Source: UBA4733 sp036734945
GTDB taxonomy: Bacteria; Chloroflexota; UBA4733
Direction of reading: 5' to 3'
DNA length: 64,000 bases
Assembly (NCBI GenBank): GCA_036734945.1
Contig: DAIMXP010000004.1
Location: 71,379 to 135,378 of the forward strand
Shown: piece after piece, positions 1-8,621 of the stretch
Numbering within the stretch: the stretch's first letter is position 1
Layout of the letters: every line of letters starts with the position of its first letter
Position numbers and translations under genes: made by a program
The notes under the pieces: model-generated
Seen by the model: only the letters and a program-made list of their open reading frames with translations
Databases searched by the model: none
What the model was told of the DNA's origin: nothing

Positions 1-1043
1 ATGTTGTCCACCCCCGTGATCGGGGGCGGCGTTCCCGTTTCGACCGCATGCACGAAGGCGCGCGTCAGTTCCCGCAGGGCATCTCCCCAGTGCTCCGGCA
101 CCGCGTATTCCACCGTCCCGGCGCCCAGCGACGAGACGCCCCAGACTTTCAGGCGAGGTTCAGGCGCCATCGTGTAGGCCATTCCCCCACTCCGGCAGAT
201 GACGACGACCTCCAGCCGGATCGTCGGCGAGACGGCATCTGAATGGATAATGGCCGTACCGCCGTTGCTCAGGAGGAAGTGCGCGACGCCGTAGTCCTCG
301 ACGGCGTACTGCGGATAGCGCAGGCGTCGCATGTCGGCGAATACCTCGGTGAACTCGACGCCGAAGATCCAGCGCGTCAGGTCGATCGGGTGATCGCCGT
401 GGGTGAGCCAGCCGCCGCCGGGTGTTGCCGCCGGGTTGGTCCAGTCTGAGTCATAGGTATCCTCCCACTCACTGCGGCGGATCATGCCCGTGTTATAGGC
501 GCAGTACAGATGCAGGAGATCACCGAGCTCGCCTGTATCCACGATGCGCTTCATAAGTCGCCAGGTCTTCCAATAGCGAAAGTTGTAGCCGCCCATGAGG
601 ACCACGCCCGCCTCCCGGCAAGCCCGGATGATCTCCCGGCACTCCACTGCGGTCATGGCCATCGGCTTGTCGGAGAGCACATGCTTTCCGGCAGCCGCGA
701 GTGCTCGGGCGATGGTACAGCGCAAACTCGTGCGCGCCGTAATAATGACGCCCTGCACGTCCGACTGGCAAAAGGCATCGAGGTCACGATACCCGGTCGC
801 GCCCGTCAGCTCGACGAGCCGTTCCAGGTGGCGAGGCTCGTCATCCCACACCGCACTGACCCGGCAGAAATCGGCATCGCCGAGCGCACGGCAGAAGTTG
901 ATAGCATGCGGCCACAGATCGTAACCGGCAATGCCGATGCGAAAACGCTGATCGGCTGGCGTCGGCATCCGCTGGGCAGTCGTTTCATCCTCTCCCCGTA
1001 GCTCGCCGGTGACCGGGTCGAAGCGATCCGTGCTATTTGCCAT
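1..1043 (-). CDS. Gfo/Idh/MocA family oxidoreductase (C-terminus beyond window)
   Basis: The reading frame is open from an ATG at 1043 to the window edge, giving 347 visible codons. After a hydrophilic N-terminal extension the Rossmann start appears at about residues 34-42 (FRIGIAGYD). The DKP variant of the family EKP motif is at 125-127, and GGGWLTHGDHPIDL lies in the sugar-binding half. The family uses NAD(P) to oxidise or reduce sugars, cyclitols or their derivatives in the cytoplasm; the substrate cannot be read here. The start has GAGGTACAGGA just upstream and overlaps the end of the preceding Gfo/Idh gene by 11 bases, so the two are probably translationally coupled. Met26 is an alternative start. 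The unusual GIAGYD glycine motif and the missing C-terminus limit finer assignment. Confidence 0.85.
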   Translation of the reverse strand, partial: MANSTDRFDPVTGELRGEDETTAQRMPTPADQRFRIGIAGYDLWPHAINFCRALGDADFCRVSAVWDDEPRHLERLVELTGATGYRDLDAFCQSDVQGVIITARTSLRCTIARALAAAGKHVLSDKPMAMTAVECREIIRACREAGVVLMGGYNFRYWKTWRLMKRIVDTGELGDLLHLYCAYNTGMIRRSEWEDTYDSDWTNPAATPGGGWLTHGDHPIDLTRWIFGVEFTEVFADMRRLRYPQYAVEDYGVAHFLLSNGGTAIIHSDAVSPTIRLEVVVICRSGGMAYTMAPEPRLKVWGVSSLGAGTVEYAVPEHWGDALRELTRAFVHAVETGTPPPITGVDN

Positions 1044-2103
1044 CGTCCTGTACCTCACTCAGCAATACCGTGCAGTGCCGTTCGACGGACAGGTTGATGG
1101 CCTGCTCCAACCGCAAGGCCGCGAGTCCGTCGTCAATCGTGCAGGCCGGCGCCCGTCCCTCGCGCACGCTTTCCACAAAGTCGCGCAGTTCGCCGACGAA
1201 GCCATGTACCGCAAGGCTGTTCTGATCGTCGGCTGGGCGGATGTCTTCCGGCTCCCAGTAGTAGGTTGGGGAATCCGGCAGGAAGCCGATGACGCGACGC
1301 CAGTTCTCCACGAAGACGCGTCCGCCGACGCCGGTCACCGCCACGCGCTCGCTCCAATTGTTATGTTCCCCTTCCAGGCAGTTGACGTTCACGAGACCCA
1401 CCCCACCGTTGCTGAAGCGTAAGGTCAGGGCGTAGCCCTCCAGCCCTTTGCCCCGACGAACGTGCTCGGCATAGACCGACTCGATCTCCCCAAGGAAAAA
1501 GCGGGGCAAGTCCAGGTGGTGCGTCGCGAAGCCGTTGAGGAAACGGTAGACGTCTACGGGATACTGGCCGTACGTGTAGCGAGACTCGAAGACTGAAGGC
1601 TCGCCAAAGGCAGGCTGATCCACGAAGGCCTTCGCCCGCCGATACGGAGAGGAGAAGCGCTTCATGTAGCCGACTGCCAACTGTTTGCCCACCCGGCGCG
1701 CGGCGGCGGCCATGGCGGTGGCCTCCTGGATACTCTCTGCTGGCGGCTTTTCGACCCAGACGTGGACGCCGCGCTCCAGACAGTCGATGGCCACCGCCGC
1801 CTGCCGGCGCGGATGCATGCAGACCAGCACGGCATCGAGGCGTTCCCGCTCCAGCATCAAGCGGTGGTCGGTGTACACAGCACGGACGCCATGGAAGGCA
1901 GCCACTCGCTCGGCGAGCGCACGTTTGTGGTCGGCGAGGGCGACCAGTTCGGCAACGAGGGGCGGTTGCTGTCGCCCCTGTTGGGTCAGCACCAGGGCCG
2001 GTAGCCCTGCCGGTGCACCGCCGAATGCGACGCGCAGACTGGGGTAAAGACTCATGCGGGCGTGCTCGCCGCAACCGACGAAGCCCACGCGCAGCGGTGT
2101 CAT
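1033..2103 (-). CDS. Gfo/Idh/MocA family oxidoreductase
   Basis: 356 aa, a normal length for the family. It has an N-terminal Rossmann fold (VGFVGCGEH from about residue 6), the EKP motif (WVEKPPAES) and the C-terminal alpha/beta domain containing GFATHHLDLPRFF. It is a predicted cytosolic NAD(P)-dependent sugar or cyclitol oxidoreductase of unknown substrate. I chose the ATG at 2103 over the one seven codons upstream because GGAGG sits nine bases before it. It begins 17 bases after the previous Gfo/Idh gene and overlaps the next one. Three tandem family members in one operon suggest consecutive redox steps on one imported sugar, as in scyllo-inositol or 3-keto-glycoside pathways; that is inference. 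Confidence 0.88.
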   Translation of the reverse strand: MTPLRVGFVGCGEHARMSLYPSLRVAFGGAPAGLPALVLTQQGRQQPPLVAELVALADHKRALAERVAAFHGVRAVYTDHRLMLERERLDAVLVCMHPRRQAAVAIDCLERGVHVWVEKPPAESIQEATAMAAAARRVGKQLAVGYMKRFSSPYRRAKAFVDQPAFGEPSVFESRYTYGQYPVDVYRFLNGFATHHLDLPRFFLGEIESVYAEHVRRGKGLEGYALTLRFSNGGVGLVNVNCLEGEHNNWSERVAVTGVGGRVFVENWRRVIGFLPDSPTYYWEPEDIRPADDQNSLAVHGFVGELRDFVESVREGRAPACTIDDGLAALRLEQAINLSVERHCTVLLSEVQDDGK

Positions 2104-2120
2104 CCTTGACCGCCTCCGTC

Positions 2121-3200
2121 TCAAGCAATCTCCGTCAGGGCAACCGGGCGTCCGTGTTGCGCCGACCGCTTCGCCGCCTGCTCAAGCTTGAGATGGGCGA
2201 TACCATCGTCAATGTTCGGCGTGCCAACCGTGCCGTCGCGCACGCACTCGATGAAATGGCGAACCTCGCCCGTGTAGCCGTGCAGCGTGCGGGAGTCGAA
2301 CTGATCACTCGGACTCTGGTCGTTCGGCTCCCAACTGTAGGGAAGCTCCGTGTTGCCGACATAGGCAGTGACGCGACGCCAATCATCGACGGTGACCCAG
2401 CCTCCGCGGCCGGTGATGGTGACCCGCTCTTGCACGCGTTCCAGACAGTTGGTCTGCAGGAAGCCGACGGCGCCGCTGGCGAACTGCAGACTGAGCAACC
2501 AGGCTTCCTCTTGCGGCGCCGAGCGATTGCGATCCCGAAGCACTTCGGTATACGTTTGCGGCCGTCCGGTACTCCCCCCAGAACGAGAGACGTACAGCGC
2601 GTAGACACTGGCCACATCTCCCATGAAGAAGCGGGCCAGGTCGAGATGATGGCAGGAGAAGGCGTTGAGGAAGTCGTAGACCTCAGGGGCCGCATACCGG
2701 CCATAGTTGTAGTGCGCTTCGTACGTCGTCGGCGGGCCGAATTCGGGGCGTTGCATCTGGCTCAGCGCACGCTGGTACGGTTTCGAGAAGCGCTTCATGA
2801 AGGCGATCATCGCGAACTTGCCGGAGCGCTCGCACGCGTCCTTGACCGCGTAGGCATCCTCCAGCGTCTCTGTCGGCGGCTTCTCCACGAACACCGGCTT
2901 GCCCGCATTCAGGCAGTCGATGGCGATTGCAGGCTGCTGTCGCGGGTGCATCACCGCGAATAGGCAGTCGAGATCCTCCCGCTCCAGCATGGTCCGGTAG
3001 TCGGTGTACCAGTGCGCAAAGCCGAACACTCGGGCGTTACGCTGTGCCCGGCCCTCGTCGAGGTCGCAACACGCGACGAGTTCGCCACTGGGCTCCTTCA
3101 ACGCGGGCGAGCCATTGACGCCCAGACGCAATGCCGGATACAGATTCTGACTGGCGTGGTTCCCGCAACCGATAAACCCGATGCGAACGAGACGACCCAT
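2121..3200 (-). CDS. Gfo/Idh/MocA family oxidoreductase
   Basis: 359 aa. The Rossmann motif is IGFIGCGNH near residue 6, the EKP motif reads FVEKPPTET, and FSCHHLDLARFF lies in the substrate domain. It is clearly a paralogue of the next gene downstream: the same ASQNLYPALR/ARMSLYPSLR stretch follows the glycine motif. It should act in the cytoplasm on a sugar-like substrate with NAD(P). The ATG at 3200 is preferred because AAGGAG precedes it, whereas the longer start seven codons upstream has no such site. It lies downstream of the SBP1 gene, separated by 209 bases that hold two strong inverted repeats, so it may be a separate or attenuated transcript. Confidence 0.88.
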   Translation of the reverse strand: MGRLVRIGFIGCGNHASQNLYPALRLGVNGSPALKEPSGELVACCDLDEGRAQRNARVFGFAHWYTDYRTMLEREDLDCLFAVMHPRQQPAIAIDCLNAGKPVFVEKPPTETLEDAYAVKDACERSGKFAMIAFMKRFSKPYQRALSQMQRPEFGPPTTYEAHYNYGRYAAPEVYDFLNAFSCHHLDLARFFMGDVASVYALYVSRSGGSTGRPQTYTEVLRDRNRSAPQEEAWLLSLQFASGAVGFLQTNCLERVQERVTITGRGGWVTVDDWRRVTAYVGNTELPYSWEPNDQSPSDQFDSRTLHGYTGEVRHFIECVRDGTVGTPNIDDGIAHLKLEQAAKRSAQHGRPVALTEIA

Positions 3201-3230
3201 CTGTTTTCTCCTTGCTTGCATGTCAGCCCC

Positions 3231-3288
3231 CTGCTGCGCGCCAACGCCTCAGCCCCGACAGCGGTGCCGAGGCGTTGGCGCGCAGCAG
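3231..3288. repeat. Perfect 20-bp inverted repeat (hairpin)
   Basis: Arms 3231-3250 and 3269-3288 are perfectly complementary over 20 bases with an 18-base loop. The repeat lies between SBP1 (upstream on the minus strand) and the Gfo/Idh genes. No T-run follows on the minus strand, so it is not a classical intrinsic terminator. It may limit read-through or stabilise the 3' end of the SBP transcript. Confidence 0.85.
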
Positions 3289-3337
3289 AGAACCGTCCAC
3301 CGCAACACAGCGGTGGGTAACCCCTCCTCCGGCCCGA

Positions 3338-3377
3338 GGAAGTCGATACGTGGCGCCGGCGTCACGTATCGACTTCC
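3338..3377. repeat. Perfect 15-bp inverted repeat (hairpin)
   Basis: Arms 3338-3352 and 3363-3377 pair perfectly over 15 bases around a 10-base GC loop, 33 bases past the SBP1 stop codon. Together with the repeat at 3231-3288 it forms a two-hairpin intergenic region. No U-tract follows on the minus strand. A role in transcript-end processing or SBP mRNA protection is plausible but not shown. Confidence 0.8.
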
Positions 3378-3409
3378 CTGCCATCAGGTGAACGGCTCGC
3401 GGGCGGAGT

Positions 3410-4942
3410 CTAAAGGCCGCTCATGTTCTTGTCCAGCACCACCTGGATCGCCGTCTGGGCCGCGGTGAGCGCATCGTGGGGCGACTTGGCGCCGCTCAAC
3501 GCATCAGTCATCAACTGGCCATGCAGCTTGAGGATTTCGGCGCCGCCGGGGACGACCGGCACCCACTTACCGCCAAGGGCGAGCTGGGCATAGATCTTCC
3601 GCACCGGATCCTTGCTGAGGTAGGCGTCGCTCGCCAGCGCCGATTTCGACGTCGGCACGGCACCCGGACCATCGGCCCAGCGCACCTGGTTAGCAGCCGT
3701 GGAGATGTACTCCAGGAAATGGAATGCATCGCTCGGGTTCTTGGCCCCAGTGGGAATGACGTAGGTGGGGCCTCCCTGGTAGGTGGTGTCCTTGCCGTCC
3801 GGCGGCTTGGGGATCAGACCGGCGCCGTACACGTCAGGCGAGAAGTTCGGCACCGCCGGCTTCCAGATGGCGCTCACTTCGCCCTGGTAGTCCAGGTGCG
3901 AGGCGATCTTCCCCTCGGGCAGCGCGGCTTTCTGCGCCTGCGGCGAGAGGCCCTTGATGAAGTCCTGGTAGTGCTGCCATCCGCCCTGCATCTTCACGAA
4001 GTCAACGACGAGGTTGAGGGCGTTGAGACCGAGGTCGGTATTAAAGATCGCCTTCGTGCGGTCCGGGCTGAGTTCATCTTGCCCTTGCTGCCACATGAAG
4101 ATGAGCCAGGCGGCCTGGGGACCACCATTGCCGAACTGCGGGGCAAAGCCGTAGCGCTGGATGGCCCCGCTGGCATCGGCTTTGAAGATCTTCTGGGCTG
4201 ACTGTTTCAGGTCGTCCCAGGTAGCAGGCGCCTGGTCCGGGGCGAGCCCAACCTCCTGATAGGCCGGCTTGTTCCAGTAGAACAGCCAGACATCCGAACC
4301 TTGCGGGACGGCGAAGACCTTCCCCTTCCAGGTGACGTCGCTGCGCAGTCCGTCGCGCCAATCCGACGGGATGAGCACCTTGGATTGGCCGATCATGGCA
4401 TCAAGCGGCTCGATGATGCCCTTGTTGCCCCACTCCGCGGCCAGGTAGCGATCCATGTGGGCAAAATCGGGCACGGTGCCGGCCGCGACCATTTGCGGCA
4501 GCTTGGTGGTGCTATAGACTTGCGGCTCGCTCGTGACCTTGATGGTCGGGTTCTGCTGGGCGTACTCCTTGATGAAGGTGTCGCCCAGGGTCCCCGGCTT
4601 GTAGAAGACGTCTTGCCCCCACAGCAAGAGCGTGCGCTGACCAGCGGCGGCCTGGGCAGCGGCGGATGTCGTTGTGGCTGCGGCGCTCGATGTCACGGCG
4701 GCCGCCGCCGCGGCAGAGGTTGTGGTCGCGGCGCTCGTCGCCACTGTGGTCAGTGCAGCCGTGGCACTGGTCGTGGCGGCCTGAGCCGTTGTCGCGCTGG
4801 CGACGGCGCTGGAGGTTGTACCGGCGGCAGTGCTACTGCCAGTGCTACTGACCGTGGCGGCGACACTGCCGCCGCAGGCGGCCAGCAATGGCACGAGTGT
4901 ACCAAGAGGCGCGAGCGCCACCAGAAAGCGGCGGCGGGTCAC
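3410..4942 (-). CDS. SBP1: extracellular solute-binding lipoprotein (ABC sugar type)
   Basis: 510 aa. An RRRF signal peptide ends in the lipobox LLAAC with Cys23 as the lipidation site. A tether of about 75 residues almost entirely Ala, Ser and Thr follows, then a family-1 type binding domain starting near LLLWGQ. Internal marks of the family are GKVFAVPQGSDVWLFYWNK and the C-terminal GAVPTSKSA region. It should sit on the outer face of the membrane and deliver a carbohydrate to an ABC permease, which is absent from this window. The GTG start has no ribosome-binding site of its own. It overlaps the stop of a 16-codon upstream ORF (GTGA), suggesting coupled translation. Glycosidase genes lie upstream and Gfo/Idh genes downstream. 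Confidence 0.9.
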   Translation of the reverse strand: MTRRRFLVALAPLGTLVPLLAACGGSVAATVSSTGSSTAAGTTSSAVASATTAQAATTSATAALTTVATSAATTTSAAAAAAVTSSAAATTTSAAAQAAAGQRTLLLWGQDVFYKPGTLGDTFIKEYAQQNPTIKVTSEPQVYSTTKLPQMVAAGTVPDFAHMDRYLAAEWGNKGIIEPLDAMIGQSKVLIPSDWRDGLRSDVTWKGKVFAVPQGSDVWLFYWNKPAYQEVGLAPDQAPATWDDLKQSAQKIFKADASGAIQRYGFAPQFGNGGPQAAWLIFMWQQGQDELSPDRTKAIFNTDLGLNALNLVVDFVKMQGGWQHYQDFIKGLSPQAQKAALPEGKIASHLDYQGEVSAIWKPAVPNFSPDVYGAGLIPKPPDGKDTTYQGGPTYVIPTGAKNPSDAFHFLEYISTAANQVRWADGPGAVPTSKSALASDAYLSKDPVRKIYAQLALGGKWVPVVPGGAEILKLHGQLMTDALSGAKSPHDALTAAQTAIQVVLDKNMSGL

Positions 4943-4989
4943 CGCACGATGGTACCGCGTGATGGTTGAGTTGAACCAGGATTCAGCAT
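4939..4989 (-). CDS. Putative 16-aa leader peptide coupled to SBP1
   Basis: A short ORF starts at the ATG at 4989 with AAAGGA eleven bases upstream. It encodes MLNPGSTQPSRGTIVR and stops at a TGA that overlaps the SBP1 GTG start as GTGA. The SBP1 frame upstream of that GTG has no other start codon and no ribosome-binding site. Terminating ribosomes therefore probably reinitiate at SBP1. The peptide has no visible regulatory codon run. An alternative is that a one-base sequencing error hides a longer SBP1 N-terminus. Confidence 0.5.
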   Translation of the reverse strand: MLNPGSTQPSRGTIVR

Positions 4990-5124
4990 CTTCTCTTGTC
5001 CTTTCTCTTTGCGGGGCACTGCGCGACCCCGATGACGCTTGTTCACGACTGGGGGACGGTCAGGGCGATAGGCGCTCCTTTCCTCGGCTGCGGGCAGGCC
5101 GTCGACACGGCCATCGTCACGTTA

Positions 5125-7419
5125 TCAACGCGCTGGTTCGCTTCGGGCGTTCCAGCGGGCGCGTTGCTCGGGCAACCAGCGGGTCAAGAGCTGGTCGCAG
5201 TTCACGATCTTTTCCGCTAGATCAAGCGGGATATAGTAGTACTGGTTGCTCGCCTCGAAACCGATCCGGCTGTCCGCCATTTGCAGGGTGTACAGGCGGC
5301 GCGCCAGTGCGCTTTCCGCGTGGAGCAGCCGCTCGAGTTCTGCAAGCCCGTCCCGGGCCGCCTCGCTGGTCCCGGCCGCAGGGTCTCGCTCCGCTCGCCA
5401 GCCCGCGTCGCGTGTCCGGACGAAGTCCGTCTGGTTGGCCACACTCTGGAAGTGGATGCCGGCGGCTTCGATCACGCGCGCTTCTGCGTTGACCGCTACG
5501 CGCGCTTCTGCGTCGACCACCGGACGATCGGTTGATGAGGCCTCCGCCAGAGCGCGTCGCAGGAGCGCTGTCGCATCTTCGCAGCCGACGGCCACCAATG
5601 CCATTTGGCGCGCGAACACGTCTGCCGGATAGATGGCGCGCCAGCCGTCCAGATCGTCGTAAGGAAAGCCGATCATGGTGGACTGGTAGCCGGTCGGCTG
5701 TGCCCAGAGCAGGTTGGCGGGACCCCAGTGGGTCGGCGCACGATAGACGACGCCGCCATGGTAGGGAAACTCCTCGAACGCCGCGCTCAGGATGCGCCAG
5801 GCTGCGATCACCGCCGACGCGGCTCCGCCAAAGCGGCGCTCCGCCACCTGCCGGATGGCTTCTTCGGGAGTCGGCTCCGCCGCACTGCCCATCGCCGCCA
5901 CGACCTCCAGGTTGGGCGAGGGATAACCGCCCAGCGTCCAGCCCAGCATCAAACCGTCGACGCCGGCCGCCCGCACGTTGGCGGCGTGGCGCGCCACCAG
6001 CTCCATCGCCGGGATGTACGGTACCGCCGAGAGCTCCCAGGTGACGGCGGCTTGAATTTTGGCGATGGGCGTGAGACCGCGTTGGCGCGCCAGGTCCCAG
6101 TGGCGAGTGGCGCGCGGACCCGGGCCGACCGCCGAGATGCTGTACTCGCCGACGCTGCTGGCGACGCCGCCACGACGGATCGGCAACTGCCACTCGCTCA
6201 CGCTGATCAGCGCCGCGTCCGCCGGCAGCGCCGCGATGGTCGCCTCGACGGCGTCGTCGCGCCAGCCCCAGTCCCAGATGAGCAAACGGCTCCGGCTGCC
6301 GGCGGCCCGCCTACCCTCATCAATCAGGCGATTCACCTCCGCGATCACCTCAGCAGCGGAACGGCGGGCGCAGCGCGGACAGCCCTCACCGTGGTGGTGC
6401 GACCAGCAGTTGGTGAGGTTTTCCGACGCCGTGATGGTGAAAAGACCGGCCAGATCCGGCACAGCCAGGCAGAGCGAGCGCACTGCCTCCCGCAGGTAGT
6501 CCTGGACCTCCGGCAGGCTCGTACAGATGGTGGCAAGATCCCGCTGGGCGACGCCTTGTAACTGCGGGTGGCGCTGGAAGAATTCGGGCGGCATCGCGCG
6601 GGGCTCGTTCAGGTACAGGTACAGGCCAATGCCGTGCGCCCTGGCCCGCGCCACCAACGTGTTCAGTGCGGCTAAGCGTCGCTGATAGTCGGCGCTGAGC
6701 TCGGGCTGCCAGGGAAAGAGGGCCAGCCGGTAGAGCACGGCCTGGAGCCAGATCCCGTCGACACCGCATCCTGCCAGCCGAGCAAGGTAGCCATCGGGAT
6801 AGGGGTCGAGCGCCTCGTCCAGCAGGGGATCGCCGTAGAGGGCGAAATAGGAGGAGCAAAAGCGCGGCCGAAATCGGCTCTCCGGCGGTGGCTCCCGCCG
6901 TTGTGCCGGCGCCGCCACCAGCGCCTGGACGAAACTGAAGAGTGGCTCTCCTGCCGCGCCGACGCCGCCCGGGAACTCTCGGTGTACCAGCAGGCTGATC
7001 TCCTGCGCGCGCGCGACGGCGTCGGCGTCGGGCTCACGATACTCCAGCCGCGTACACTGCGGCTTCAAGTTTCCCAACTTGTGCCAGAGGAAATCGTCCT
7101 CGCGCAGGCTGTAGGACAACTCCTCCTCCGTCCAGCCGAGCAGCGCCAGCAGTTGATCATAGGGGAGGAGATGCCAGTTCCGGCGAATCACGGTGATGGC
7201 GGAGCGCCGCCGCTGATCGGCGCTGATCTCCGGCGGTCCGGCCAGGCCCATTGCGCGGCCCAGGCGCAGCACGTCGTCGGCTGTGGCGCCAATGACGGCG
7301 GCGAGCTGCGCCACCGGGACGAGCTGCCAATTCCGCCAGACATAGGCATGCAGCCGGTCGGGGAAGTGGGGGACCGGCAGCGCAGCGGGCGCCGCACCCG
7401 CCGGCAACGGTGCAGTCAT
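5125..7419 (-). CDS. Putative TIM-barrel glycoside hydrolase with duplicated N-terminal domain
   Basis: 764 aa with no signal peptide, so probably cytoplasmic. The N-terminus holds two related segments, at about residues 28-60 (NWQLVPVAQLAAVIG) and 78-116 (NWHLLPYDQLLALLG), that look like helix-turn-helix repeats. The central part has barrel-like strands (GIWLQAVLY, GLYLYLNEP, GLFTITASEN) and a CPRC pair close to a His-rich stretch. The C-terminal helical part (ADSRIGFEAS) matches that of the glycosidase-like protein encoded at 8618-10837 (ADSRLGWEPS), so the two are distant paralogues. Family and substrate cannot be fixed; a hexosaminidase-like activity is a guess. AGGAAAGG precedes the start. 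It is last of three genes in the glycosidase/aminotransferase operon. Confidence 0.6.
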   Translation of the reverse strand: MTAPLPAGAAPAALPVPHFPDRLHAYVWRNWQLVPVAQLAAVIGATADDVLRLGRAMGLAGPPEISADQRRRSAITVIRRNWHLLPYDQLLALLGWTEEELSYSLREDDFLWHKLGNLKPQCTRLEYREPDADAVARAQEISLLVHREFPGGVGAAGEPLFSFVQALVAAPAQRREPPPESRFRPRFCSSYFALYGDPLLDEALDPYPDGYLARLAGCGVDGIWLQAVLYRLALFPWQPELSADYQRRLAALNTLVARARAHGIGLYLYLNEPRAMPPEFFQRHPQLQGVAQRDLATICTSLPEVQDYLREAVRSLCLAVPDLAGLFTITASENLTNCWSHHHGEGCPRCARRSAAEVIAEVNRLIDEGRRAAGSRSRLLIWDWGWRDDAVEATIAALPADAALISVSEWQLPIRRGGVASSVGEYSISAVGPGPRATRHWDLARQRGLTPIAKIQAAVTWELSAVPYIPAMELVARHAANVRAAGVDGLMLGWTLGGYPSPNLEVVAAMGSAAEPTPEEAIRQVAERRFGGAASAVIAAWRILSAAFEEFPYHGGVVYRAPTHWGPANLLWAQPTGYQSTMIGFPYDDLDGWRAIYPADVFARQMALVAVGCEDATALLRRALAEASSTDRPVVDAEARVAVNAEARVIEAAGIHFQSVANQTDFVRTRDAGWRAERDPAAGTSEAARDGLAELERLLHAESALARRLYTLQMADSRIGFEASNQYYYIPLDLAEKIVNCDQLLTRWLPEQRARWNARSEPAR

Positions 7420-7481
7420 CGTCGGTCCTTTCCTCGCTGATGATCAGGCCATCAAGCCCGAAACAACCTGTGCATCCGGCG

Positions 7482-8621
7482 TCAGACCCGTCGCAAGATG
7501 CCGGAGAGGGCGTCGAGGTACCGCTCGACGTCAGCCTGACCGTTGAAGAGGTGGGTGGAGGCGCGCACCCGGCCGTCCCCCGCCCAGACCAGCACCTGAC
7601 AGTCCGCCAGTACACGTCCGATCTCCGCTGCTCGCGGGTGCAGGAACGAGATGCTGGCGCCCCGTCGCCGGCGATCAGCGGGCGATATGATCTCCAGGCC
7701 AAGATCCGTCAAGCCCTTGATCAGCAGATCACCGAGGGCGAGGGTGTGCTCAGCGATTCGTGGAATGCCGGCCTTCAGTAAGTAGGGGACGGACCTGCTG
7801 AGCGCGTAGATGGCGGGGAAGTTCACGTAGCCGGTTTCGAAGCGACCGGCATCGGGTTTGAGCGTGTAGCGTTCGTACCGATCTTCGGCGAATGTGTCGG
7901 CAAGCGAGTACCAACCAATAGCAGCCGGCTGAACGTCGGGCCGGCGCGAGCGATTCCAGTAGAGGACAGCGAGGCCGTGCGTCCCGAGGAGCCACTTGTA
8001 GGTGCTGCTCACCACGAAGTCTGCCGCGCTCGCCGGAACAGGGAGAACGCCGAGCGATTGGGTGGCATCCACCATGAAGATGACGCCCGCAGTCCGCAGC
8101 GGCTCCGACAGGGCCTCAACATCATGCCGTAGCCCATTCACGTAGCTGACATGGCTCAGTGCCATCAACCGGGTCCGCTGATCAACGGCGGCCAGGAGCG
8201 CATCGGCGCCGATCTCCCAGTGCCGATGGCGCACCACGCGAACGTCGATGCCGCGCTCGCGCATTCGCAGCCAGGGCAGCGCGACCGATGGGAACTCCAG
8301 GTCGTTGATGACCACGTTGTCACCGGGCCGAAAGTCAATCAGGCCACAAACGGCATTGATGCCGTCGGACGCCGACGGGAGGAAGGCGATATCCGACGGG
8401 GGGACGTCCAGGAGCTGACCCAAGGCGTTCTTGCAACCGAGCGCAACCTCGGCAAAGCGCGCGCGCCCTGACTCGGCCGTCGCCTTCAAACGCGCGTATT
8501 CGTGCAGAGCTTCGGCGCTGGACAGCAGCAGCGGGCACTCGGCCGCGGTGTACAGATGGCTCACGCCTTCAAGTCCGAGAAAGTCTGTGGGTGGAGCAAG
8601 TGCCGTCCTCCGCCCGGTCAC
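7482..8621 (-). CDS. Class V aminotransferase-like PLP enzyme
   Basis: 379 aa from the GTG at 8621, whose bases overlap the stop of the preceding gene as GTGA; this is a strong sign of translational coupling. The fold-type I PLP signature is clear: FLPSASDGINAV for phosphate binding, FMVDATQSLGV with the PLP Asp, and SSTYKWLLG carrying the Schiff-base Lys. The family includes cysteine desulfurases, isopenicillin-N epimerase-like proteins and serine-pyruvate aminotransferases. The pairing between two glycosidase-like genes suggests a role in amino-sugar or amino-acid side chains of the imported compound, but the substrate is unknown. In-frame codons upstream of the GTG only shadow the neighbouring gene. 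Confidence 0.8.
   Translation of the reverse strand: MTGRRTALAPPTDFLGLEGVSHLYTAAECPLLLSSAEALHEYARLKATAESGRARFAEVALGCKNALGQLLDVPPSDIAFLPSASDGINAVCGLIDFRPGDNVVINDLEFPSVALPWLRMRERGIDVRVVRHRHWEIGADALLAAVDQRTRLMALSHVSYVNGLRHDVEALSEPLRTAGVIFMVDATQSLGVLPVPASAADFVVSSTYKWLLGTHGLAVLYWNRSRRPDVQPAAIGWYSLADTFAEDRYERYTLKPDAGRFETGYVNFPAIYALSRSVPYLLKAGIPRIAEHTLALGDLLIKGLTDLGLEIISPADRRRRGASISFLHPRAAEIGRVLADCQVLVWAGDGRVRASTHLFNGQADVERYLDALSGILRRV

Noticed and set aside
2013..2963. Long plus-strand ORF of 316 aa
   Set aside because: It lies antisense to two clear Gfo/Idh genes and shows only Arg/Gly/Val-rich shadow sequence typical of GC-rich DNA.
3410..4942. RRRF N-terminus as proof of Tat export
   Set aside because: Several SBPs have RR or RRR, but the order with an immediate lipobox also fits Sec lipoproteins; the full S-R-R-x-F-L-K consensus is not consistent among them.
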